A DNA stretch of 44,242 nucleotides from JANYIP01 sp031394045 (GTDB taxonomy: Bacteria > Actinomycetota > Actinomycetes > Prado026): NCBI GenBank assembly GCA_031394045.1, contig JANMWN010000036.1:1-44242 (forward strand). Direction: 5' to 3'. The notes under the pieces were generated by a model. That model did no database searches. It had not been told where the DNA came from and was given only the letters and a program-made list of their open reading frames with translations. How positions within the stretch are numbered: the first letter of the stretch is position 1; each line of letters opens with the position of its first letter. Of this stretch, positions 15,453-22,006 are shown piece after piece. Position numbers and translations under genes: made by a program.

Positions 15453-16808
15453 ATGAAGAATCTGCCGCTCGCCGCACGTGCCTATGTAGGCGCGGTGGTG
15501 ACCGCTGCCTGCGTCGTGCTCGTCCTGGCGCTGCGGCACCCCTTCAACATCGGCTGGGTCATCGTGCTCACGCTGATGTACGCGGGCCTCGAGTCGCGGA
15601 TGCCGATGGTCAGCGGCTCCAACGTCTACCTCGGGATGGGTTTCCCGGTCGGGCTCGCCTCGTACATCATCGTCGGGCCGTGGGGCGCGGCCTTCGTCGG
15701 CGCCGGCGCCGTGCTGGTCCTGACGCACTACACGGTGGTCAAGCGCGTCTTCAACGGCGCCCAGTTCGCACTGTGCGCGTTCGCTGCCGGCCAGGCGTAC
15801 GTCGCCTTCGGCGGGTCGGTCGGGCACCTGGCCGCCAGCGACTTCCCGCGGGTGCTGCTGCCGGTGCTCGTCGCCGACCTCGTGCACTGCGCGGTCAACG
15901 CCCTGCTCCTCATGGGGGTCGTCAGCCTGGCCGAGAAGGTCTCGCCGAAGCAGGTCCTCGTCGGCAGCCTGCTCAAGTCGGTACCGGGGTACCTCGGCTA
16001 CGGGATCTTCGGGCTGCTCATGGCGGTGCTCTGGGTCGGCGTGGACATCGGCGTGCTGGCCGGCCTGCTCGTGCTGATGCCGCTCGCGGTGGCGCGGTGG
16101 GCGTTCTCTCAGTACGCGGCCGAGCAGCAGGCGTACGAGTCGACGATCCACACCCTGGTCCAAGCGGTGGAGACCAAGGACCACTACACCCGCGGGCACA
16201 GCGAACGCGTGTCCCGTGCGTCGGTGATGGTGGCCCGGTTCATCGGCATGCGCGAGGACCGGCTCAACGCGCTGCGTTACGCCGGGATCCTGCACGACGT
16301 CGGCAAGCTCGGGGTCCCCACCAAGCTGCTCCAGAAGACGGACAAGCTCAGCGAGGAGGAGTTCGCGGCGATCAAGCTGCACCCCGTGCGCGGGTTGGAG
16401 ATGCTCAGCGACATCGAGTTCCTCGACGAGGCGTTCAAGGGGATCCTGCACCATCACGAGCGGCTGGACGGCCGGGGCTATCCGATGGGGTTGGCCGGCA
16501 TGCAGATCCCCGAGTTCGCCCGGGTCATCGCCGTTGCCGACGCCTTCGACTCGATGACGTCGACCCGCTCGTACCGGCACGCGCGTTCCGTCGAGGATGC
16601 CATCACCGAATTGCAGCGGTGCAAGGGGTCCCAGTTTGACCCGCGCATGGTGGACGCCCTGATCGCATCCCTGGTCAAGGAACCCTGGGTGGCCAGCGGT
16701 GTCGACGACGAGGCCGAGCGCGCAGACCTGCCCGAGAGCGTCTCGGTCAACTCCGTCGACCACGACGACCCGACGTTCTCGGTGGCGTTCCGGGACGACA
16801 CCCAGTGA
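15453..16808 (+). CDS. Membrane HD-GYP domain protein, catalytically canonical
   Basis: A 451-residue protein. About eight hydrophobic segments fill residues 1-220. A cytoplasmic HD-GYP phosphodiesterase domain follows (about 230-405). The metal site is complete: His281-Asp282 in LHDVGK, then His333-His334 and the DGRGYP motif at 338-343, with ADAFDSMTSTRSYR after it. Such domains hydrolyse cyclic di-GMP or related dinucleotides. The N-terminus is a membrane sensor of unknown ligand. The ATG at 15453 is preceded by GAGGGGGG. It is coupled to the next gene by GTGA. An acidic tail follows the catalytic domain. Confidence 0.9.
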   Translation: MKNLPLAARAYVGAVVTAACVVLVLALRHPFNIGWVIVLTLMYAGLESRMPMVSGSNVYLGMGFPVGLASYIIVGPWGAAFVGAGAVLVLTHYTVVKRVFNGAQFALCAFAAGQAYVAFGGSVGHLAASDFPRVLLPVLVADLVHCAVNALLLMGVVSLAEKVSPKQVLVGSLLKSVPGYLGYGIFGLLMAVLWVGVDIGVLAGLLVLMPLAVARWAFSQYAAEQQAYESTIHTLVQAVETKDHYTRGHSERVSRASVMVARFIGMREDRLNALRYAGILHDVGKLGVPTKLLQKTDKLSEEEFAAIKLHPVRGLEMLSDIEFLDEAFKGILHHHERLDGRGYPMGLAGMQIPEFARVIAVADAFDSMTSTRSYRHARSVEDAITELQRCKGSQFDPRMVDALIASLVKEPWVASGVDDEAERADLPESVSVNSVDHDDPTFSVAFRDDTQ

Positions 16809-18100
16809 CCACACTGACCCGGCGGCTCGACGAGGGGCGCGGGACCCTGCTGCTGGTCGGTGCCGCGTTCGTCCTCGTGGTGGTCTCCGTCGTCATGGCC
16901 TTGCAGCACCCGTTGCACCAGGCCGGTATCGCGTTGTCGTTCGGCGCGTTCATCGCGGTGGGAGAGGCCGTCCGGCTCACGCTCACCGGTGACCGCGAGG
17001 CCGCCCCGCTCGGAGCTGCGGGCGCGCTCGCGTACGCCCTGATCGGCCGGTTCGGGAGCGAGCCGACCACGCACACGGTGTACGACGTCGTCGCTGTCAC
17101 CGCTGCAGCCAGCCTGGTCGGCGCAGTGCCGCACATCATGGCCGGGCGGTCGCCACGGCTGGACGTCCTCGCCCGTCGCATCCTCTCCGTCGGCGTCGCG
17201 GCCGCCCTGTTCCGCCCCTTCTACGACTCCGGCGTCGGCGTGCTCGGTCAGCTCGAGATGGACCACAAGAACGGCTGGCTCGCCTCGGTCATGGTCGCGA
17301 TCGCCGTGGTCGCCGGTGTCTTCGACGCCGTGATCGCCGCCCTCGTGCGCGCCGACCGTGACAGAGCCCCGTTCCTGTCGTCGCTGCACAGCGAGTTCCG
17401 GGCGCTGATCGGGCTCGGTTCGGCGATCGCCGCCACCGGTGTCCTGATCGCGCTGGCGGCCCAGGTGATGCGGTTGTGGGCGATCCCGGTATTCGTGATC
17501 CCGCTGATGCTCACCCAGTTCTCGTTCCGCAGGTACGCCGGCATCCGCAACACCTATGCCCAGACGATCCGCTCGCTGTCCCGCGTGACGGAGGTCGGGG
17601 GGTACACCGAGACCGGGCACTCGCGCCGTGTGAGCGAGCTGGCGCTCGGCGTCGGCCGCGAGCTCGGCCTCTCGGACCAGGACCTCGTCGACCTGGAGTA
17701 CGCCGCCCTCATGCACGACCTAGGGCAGCTGTCGCTGGCCGAGCCGATCCCTGGTGGCGCCACGGTTATGGCGATGCCCGACGAGCAGCGCCGGATCGCC
17801 GAGATGGGTGCCGAGGTGATCCGCCAGACCGGCGTGCTCGACCGGGTGGCCGTGATCGTGGGACGCCAGGCCGAGCCTTACCGCAGGCCGCACGAGACGG
17901 TCGACGAGACCATCCCGCTCGCGAGCCGGATCATCAAGGCTGCCAACGCCTACGACGACATGGTCGGCGACTCGCGAGAGAGCGCGCGCCGCCTGGAGGC
18001 ACTCGAGCGGCTCCGGCTCTCGATGGCCTACGACTACGACCCGCGTGTGGTCACGAGCCTGGCTCACGTCGTCGAGCGTAGCAACCGCCTCGGGCTCTGA
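16805..18100 (+). CDS. Membrane HD-GYP-like protein with degenerate active site
   Basis: A 431-residue paralogue of the preceding protein. It has about seven hydrophobic segments over residues 15-245, then an HD domain. The first metal pair is kept (His304-Asp305 in MHDLGQ). The second histidine pair is replaced by Gly353-Arg354 (VGRQAEPYRRP), so the HHE and GYP motifs are lost. A later segment, ASRIIKAANAYDDMVG, keeps the fold. Loss of two metal ligands suggests no or altered catalysis, perhaps a regulatory partner of the upstream enzyme. The GTG start overlaps the upstream stop. Confidence 0.85.
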   Translation: MTTLTRRLDEGRGTLLLVGAAFVLVVVSVVMALQHPLHQAGIALSFGAFIAVGEAVRLTLTGDREAAPLGAAGALAYALIGRFGSEPTTHTVYDVVAVTAAASLVGAVPHIMAGRSPRLDVLARRILSVGVAAALFRPFYDSGVGVLGQLEMDHKNGWLASVMVAIAVVAGVFDAVIAALVRADRDRAPFLSSLHSEFRALIGLGSAIAATGVLIALAAQVMRLWAIPVFVIPLMLTQFSFRRYAGIRNTYAQTIRSLSRVTEVGGYTETGHSRRVSELALGVGRELGLSDQDLVDLEYAALMHDLGQLSLAEPIPGGATVMAMPDEQRRIAEMGAEVIRQTGVLDRVAVIVGRQAEPYRRPHETVDETIPLASRIIKAANAYDDMVGDSRESARRLEALERLRLSMAYDYDPRVVTSLAHVVERSNRLGL

Positions 18101-18108
18101 CCGCCCGC

Positions 18109-18114
18109 TACTGT
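18109..18114 (+). promoter_or_regulatory. -10 box (TACTGT) for leaderless biotin carboxylase mRNA
   Basis: TACTGT ends exactly 6 nt before the GTG at 18121. It lies in the 20-bp gap after the degenerate HD-GYP gene, so the carboxylase gene has its own promoter. Confidence 0.6.
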
Positions 18115-18120
18115 CGGTCC

Positions 18121-19470
18121 GTGATCGACTCGTTGATGGTGGCCAACCGCGGTGAGATCGCGCGTCGCGTCCTTCGCACCGCCCGGCGGCTCGGGCTGCG
18201 TACCGTCGCCGTCCACTCCGACGTCGACGCGGGCGCGCTCCACGTCCTCGAGGCAGACCAGGCGGTCCTGCTCGGGCCGGCACCGCCCGCGCAGAGCTAC
18301 CTCGACGTCGATGCGGTGCTGCGGGCCGCGCGAGAGACCGGCGTCTCCGCGGTGCACCCCGGCTACGGCTTCCTGTCCGAGAACGCTGGTTTTGCGAGGG
18401 CCGTACGCGCGGCAGGGCTGGTGTGGGTGGGGCCGGACCCCGAGGCGATCGAGCAGATGGGCAACAAGATCAACGCCCGCAACCTGATGGCGGCCGCCGG
18501 CGTACCGGTGGCCGCCGGGACGGCCGAGCCGGTGGGCGACGTGGAGCGGGCCGTGGCGGAGGCCGCCAGGATCGGCTACCCGTTGATGGTCAAGGCGTCG
18601 GCCGGCGGTGGCGGGATCGGCATGTCCGTCGCCCAGGACGAGGCCGGGCTGCGGGCCGCCTTCGAGACTGCGCGGTCGAGGGCCGAGCGCTTCTTCGGCG
18701 ACCCGGCGATCCTGCTCGAGCGGTACGTCGAACGGGCCCGTCACGTCGAGGTCCAGATCCTCGGGCTGGCCGACGGCCGCGTCGTCGCGCTGGGGGAACG
18801 GGACTGCTCGGTCCAGCGTCGACACCAGAAGGTCGCCGAGGAGACCCCCTCGCCCGGCGTCGAGCCCGCGCTGCGGGCTCGGATGCTGGCGGCCGCCGTA
18901 CGCGCTGGCGAGGCCGTCGGCTACCGCGGCGCCGGGACGGTCGAGTGTCTCGTCGACACGGCGTCCCAGGACTTCGTGTTCCTCGAGATGAACACCCGGC
19001 TGCAGGTCGAGCACCCGGTGACCGAGATGGTCACGGGGATCGACCTGGTCGAGCAGCAGCTCCTGGTCGCGTCGGGCGAGCCGGTGTCGTTCGACCCTGG
19101 TGCGGTCGCGCCGCAGGGGCACGCGATCGAGCTGCGGGTCTACGCCGAGGACCCCGTTCGCTTCCTTCCCGGGCCCGGGACGATCAGCGTCTGGACGGAG
19201 CCGGTCGGTCCCGGCGTACGCGTCGACGCCGGCTACCGCGCCGGCGACACCGTGACACCGTTCTACGACCCGCTCATGGCCAAGCTCGTCGTCCACGGGC
19301 ACGACCGCGAGCAGGCCCTGGCCAGGGCTTGCGACGCGGTCGCTGGCTTCGTGGTCGAGGGCCCCAAGTGCAACCTCGCCTTCTTCCCCGAGCTGCTTGC
19401 GAACCCTGCCTTCGTGTCCGGCGACTACGACACCGGTCTGGTCGATCGGATGCGCTCGCGCAAGCCCTGA
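18121..19470 (+). CDS. accC: Biotin carboxylase subunit of an acyl-CoA or pyruvate-type carboxylase
   Basis: A 449-residue ATP-grasp biotin carboxylase without a fused carrier domain. Motifs are MVANRGEIARRVLRTARRLG, the ATP-binding glycine loop KASAGGGGIGM (the usual GGGGRGM has Arg here replaced by Ile), ERDCSVQRRHQKVAEE, and the catalytic EMNTRLQVEHPVTEM. It carboxylates biotin on a carrier protein. A 72-residue biotinyl protein lies 62 bp downstream. No carboxyltransferase gene lies in the window, so the acceptor acyl-CoA is unknown. The start is GTG. Confidence 0.92.
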   Translation: MIDSLMVANRGEIARRVLRTARRLGLRTVAVHSDVDAGALHVLEADQAVLLGPAPPAQSYLDVDAVLRAARETGVSAVHPGYGFLSENAGFARAVRAAGLVWVGPDPEAIEQMGNKINARNLMAAAGVPVAAGTAEPVGDVERAVAEAARIGYPLMVKASAGGGGIGMSVAQDEAGLRAAFETARSRAERFFGDPAILLERYVERARHVEVQILGLADGRVVALGERDCSVQRRHQKVAEETPSPGVEPALRARMLAAAVRAGEAVGYRGAGTVECLVDTASQDFVFLEMNTRLQVEHPVTEMVTGIDLVEQQLLVASGEPVSFDPGAVAPQGHAIELRVYAEDPVRFLPGPGTISVWTEPVGPGVRVDAGYRAGDTVTPFYDPLMAKLVVHGHDREQALARACDAVAGFVVEGPKCNLAFFPELLANPAFVSGDYDTGLVDRMRSRKP

Positions 19471-19532
19471 CGCGGAGTAGGGTCGCAGGCGGTCAGGACG
19501 TACCCGGCGCACGATGGGCGAGAGGAGCGACG

Positions 19533-19751
19533 GTGCCTCAAGAGGTCCGCGCGGAGATGGTCGCGAACGTCTGGAAGGTGGTCGTCGTCGCCGGCGAGGT
19601 GGTGGCCGAGGGCGACACCCTCGTCATCCTCGAGTCGATGAAGATGGAGATCCCGGTCCTCGCCGAGACGGCAGGGACGATCGCCGAGGTCGCCGTCGCC
19701 GAGGGGGACGTGGTCCAGGAGGGCGACGTCCTCGTGGTGATGCACGGCTGA
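19533..19751 (+). CDS. Small biotinyl (BCCP-like) carrier protein, TB7.3 type
   Basis: A 72-residue stand-alone biotinyl domain. The biotinylated lysine is in ESMKMEIPV (about residue 38), with the matching C-terminal hammerhead repeat VAEGDVVQEGDVLVVM. By pattern it is the counterpart of the M. tuberculosis biotinylated protein TB7.3 (Rv3221c), which lies beside rshA and pdtaS. The GTG start at 19533 is preceded by AGGAG and aligns with the family N-terminus (xxEVRAEMVANV). An internal ATG at 19557 would remove the first strand. It is the likely carrier for the adjacent carboxylase. Confidence 0.9.
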   Translation: MPQEVRAEMVANVWKVVVVAGEVVAEGDTLVILESMKMEIPVLAETAGTIAEVAVAEGDVVQEGDVLVVMHG

Positions 19752-19789
19752 GGGGTAAAGGTTCGTCCCGCACCGGACGATGAGGTGGG

Positions 19790-20884
19790 GTGACCACCGA
19801 CGCCCCCCCCGTGTCGATCGAGCCCTACCTGCGGGCTCTGCTCGAGTGCGGCGGATCCGACCTGCACTGCAAGGTCGGGTCCCCTCCCCGCGTACGCATC
19901 GACGGCCGGCTGCGCAAGCTGCAGGCGCCAGTGCTGAAGCCGGACGACACCGAGGCGTTCGTCAGGGAGATCCTCCGGGCCGACCTGGTCGAGGAGTTCC
20001 AGCGCACCAACGAAGCGGACTTCGCGCACTCTTCGCCGGGTGTCGGCCGGTTCCGAGTCAACGTCTTCCGCTCCCGTGGCTCGGCCGGACTGGTCTTCCG
20101 GCGGGTCTCCATCGGAGCGATCCCGCTGGACGACCTGGGACTGCCGCCGGTGCTCGGCCCGCTGGCGCTCGAGCCGCGCGGGCTGGTCCTGGTCACCGGC
20201 CCGACAGGATCGGGCAAGACCACGACCCTGGCCGGGATGATCGACCACATCAACAACAATCGTGAGGTCCACGTCGTCACGATCGAGGACCCCATCGAGG
20301 TCCTCCACTTCGACAAGCTGGCGATGATCAACCAGCGCGAGGTGCGCGTCGACACCACCGACTTCGGGACGGCGCTGCGGGCCGCGATGCGGCAGGACCC
20401 TGACGTGATCCTCGTCGGTGAGATGCGGGACACCGAGACCGTCAAGGCCGCGCTCGCCGCCGCCGAGACCGGCCACTTCGTCATGTCGACCCTGCACACC
20501 ACCGACGCGGCCGAGACGATCAACCGGGTCATCGACTTCTTCCCGCCGCACGAGCAGAAGCAGGTACGCCTCTCGCTCGCCGGCGCCCTGCGCGGCATCG
20601 TCTGCCAGCGGCTGGTCCCTCGTGCGGACGGCGCCGGTCGTTGCGTCTCCATGGAGATCGCCGTCAACACCGGCCGCATCGCCGACGCGATCACCGACCC
20701 CGACAAGACCTCGTCGATCAACCAGCTCATCGCTGACGGCGCGTATTACGGCATGCAGACCTTCGACACCCACCTGGTTGCCCTGATCCGAGACGGCATC
20801 ATCACCCTCGAGGCGGCCATGGCCGCCTCGACGAGCCCGCACGACCTCACGGTCGAGCTGCGCCGGCTCGGCCTGGTCGCCTGA
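19790..20884 (+). CDS. pilT: Type IV pilus retraction-type ATPase PilT
   Basis: A 364-residue secretion-superfamily ATPase. The N-terminal PAS-like half (YLRALLECGGSDLHCKVG, PPRVRIDGRLR) is followed by the RecA-like half. That half has Walker A GPTGSGKTTT (about 143-152), the Asp box TIEDPIEVLH, Walker B DVILVGEMRD (about 205-214), and the His box FVMSTLHTTDA. It would drive pilus retraction in the cell envelope, but no pilin, PilB, PilC or prepilin peptidase is in the window. It starts GTG, 38 bp after the biotinyl gene, and ends 36 bp before the convergent bsaP stop. Confidence 0.92.
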   Translation: MTTDAPPVSIEPYLRALLECGGSDLHCKVGSPPRVRIDGRLRKLQAPVLKPDDTEAFVREILRADLVEEFQRTNEADFAHSSPGVGRFRVNVFRSRGSAGLVFRRVSIGAIPLDDLGLPPVLGPLALEPRGLVLVTGPTGSGKTTTLAGMIDHINNNREVHVVTIEDPIEVLHFDKLAMINQREVRVDTTDFGTALRAAMRQDPDVILVGEMRDTETVKAALAAAETGHFVMSTLHTTDAAETINRVIDFFPPHEQKQVRLSLAGALRGIVCQRLVPRADGAGRCVSMEIAVNTGRIADAITDPDKTSSINQLIADGAYYGMQTFDTHLVALIRDGIITLEAAMAASTSPHDLTVELRRLGLVA

Positions 20885-20920
20885 CGCTGCCGGCCCGTCC
20901 TGCTGGCTGTTGCCTGCTGA

Positions 20921-21100
20921 CTAGCCGCTCGTCACGCCGTGCTCCGAGCAACGCGCAGTCCAACCCGTCGGCGTCACCTGGACGACCATCCGACGGCTGC
21001 AGTGCGCGCAGAATCTCGGCGGTTCCAGGGTGCGCGCCCGTGCGCAGGCCGGGTGCTCGCCGGGTCCGGCCAGGCTCTGGCCGCAGTGGTCGCAGTACAC
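20921..21100 (-). CDS. bsaP: Biotin synthase auxiliary protein BsaP
   Basis: A 59-residue protein that matches my memory of BsaP, a small actinobacterial protein needed by biotin synthase (associated with Rv1590 in mycobacteria). It begins VYCDHCGQSLAGPGEHPAC and continues through EPPRFCAHCSRRMVVQV and TPTGWTARCSEHG. Six cysteines sit in two CxxC motifs (residues 3/6 and 31/34) and as Cys19 and Cys51. The gene is shorter than most callers accept. The start GTG at 21100 has a TAGGTT -10 box 6 nt upstream on its strand. In other actinobacteria bsaP usually lies beside bioB. Here it is 3.7 kb away. Confidence 0.85.
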   Translation of the reverse strand: MYCDHCGQSLAGPGEHPACARARTLEPPRFCAHCSRRMVVQVTPTGWTARCSEHGVTSG

Positions 21101-21105
21101 GCCAG

Positions 21106-21111
21106 TAACCT
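21106..21111 (+). promoter_or_regulatory. -10 box (TAACCT) of leaderless thioesterase gene
   Basis: Plus-strand TAACCT ends 6 nt before the ATG at 21118, mirroring the bsaP box on the other strand. The whole divergent intergenic region is 17 bp. Confidence 0.6.
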
Positions 21112-21112
21112 A
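21107..21112 (-). promoter_or_regulatory. -10 box (TAGGTT) of leaderless bsaP
   Basis: Minus-strand TAGGTT ends 6 nt before the GTG at 21100. It overlaps the -10 box for the opposite gene by five bases, so the two start sites are mutually exclusive at any instant. Confidence 0.6.
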
Positions 21113-21117
21113 TCTGG

Positions 21118-21504
21118 ATGGCCCAGCTGAGGTTCACGGTGACCGCCCAGGACACGGCCGCGGCCCTTGGCAGCGGCGACCTGGCGGTCCTGGGTACGCC
21201 CCGGCTCCTGGCCTGGATGGAGCAGGCGACCGTGGCCACGCTGGCTCCCCTGCTCGGCGTCGACGAGACCTCGGTGGGCACCCGGGTCGAGCTGGAGCAC
21301 CTGGAGGCGCTGCCGGTGGGCGCGACCGTCGTCGTGACCTGCGAGCCGTCGTACGCGGACGGGCGGCTGCGGCGGCTCTCGGTCTCTGCGCAGGACGCCG
21401 CGGGTCGGCTCGTGGCGACGGCGACGGTTACGCGCGTGGTGGTGGGGCGGGAGCGGTTCATGCAGCGCGTGGCGCCGCCGCCGGCGCCGTCCTCGTCCTC
21501 GTAA
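21118..21504 (+). CDS. Hotdog-fold thioesterase, FlK-like
   Basis: A 128-residue protein of the fluoroacetyl-CoA-thioesterase/hotdog family. It has the catalytic-helix region LGTPRLLAWMEQATVATLAPLL (about residues 25-46), TSVGTRVELEHLEALPVG (about 53-70), a long curved strand ATVVVTCEPSY, and VATATVTRVVV. The Glu, Thr and His residues typical of FlK relatives are present. It probably hydrolyses an acyl-CoA. The natural substrate is unknown. The C-terminus ends in a Pro/Ser tail. It shares its 17-bp upstream region with bsaP. Confidence 0.85.
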   Translation: MAQLRFTVTAQDTAAALGSGDLAVLGTPRLLAWMEQATVATLAPLLGVDETSVGTRVELEHLEALPVGATVVVTCEPSYADGRLRRLSVSAQDAAGRLVATATVTRVVVGRERFMQRVAPPPAPSSSS

Positions 21505-21517
21505 CGGCGCGGGCGCC

Positions 21518-22006
21518 TCACAGCTCGCGCGTCAGTACCAGCAGCCGGATGCCGGGCGCCGGCTCGACGTCGCGGTCGGGCTGCCGGACGAAGCCGAGGT
21601 GGTCGTACAGCCGCAGTGCCGAGGTGTTCGTGTCGATGACGCAGATCGCCAGCGCCTGGTGACCGCGGGCCCGGCCCTGCTCGGCGCAGAACGCGACCAG
21701 CCTGCTGCCGTACCCGCGTCCGGCGGCCTCGGGAGCGACGGCGAGCATCCGGAACTCGAGGTCACCGGGCCGGCTCACCTGCGCGTACGCGGTCCCGTGC
21801 GGGCTGAGGGTGACGGTCCCGACGATGCTGTTGCCGTCGTCGAGCAGCACGTACACCTCGGCCAGGGCGGCGCGGCCGGAGACGTCCGCGAGGGTCGTGG
21901 CGTAGCCGTCGTCGTCGACCAGCACCCCACCGCTGCGGTACGCCAGGACCGTGAGCTCGCCGATCGCCTCGTACTCCTGCTGGCGGGCGCGGCGGACCTC
22001 AGACAC
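21518..22006 (-). CDS. GNAT family N-acetyltransferase
   Basis: This 162-residue GNAT-fold protein has the central strand and acetyl-CoA pyrophosphate loop EFRMLAVAPEAAGRGYGSRL (about residues 91-110) and the C-terminal segment NTSALRLYDHLGFVRQPD, which is the usual motif B. The substrate is unknown. The GTG at 22006 overlaps the stop of the upstream thiamine-diphosphate enzyme by 8 bp, so it is the second gene of a two-gene operon. The longer open frame to 22084 is a shadow of that upstream gene. Confidence 0.85.
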   Translation of the reverse strand: MSEVRRARQQEYEAIGELTVLAYRSGGVLVDDDGYATTLADVSGRAALAEVYVLLDDGNSIVGTVTLSPHGTAYAQVSRPGDLEFRMLAVAPEAAGRGYGSRLVAFCAEQGRARGHQALAICVIDTNTSALRLYDHLGFVRQPDRDVEPAPGIRLLVLTREL

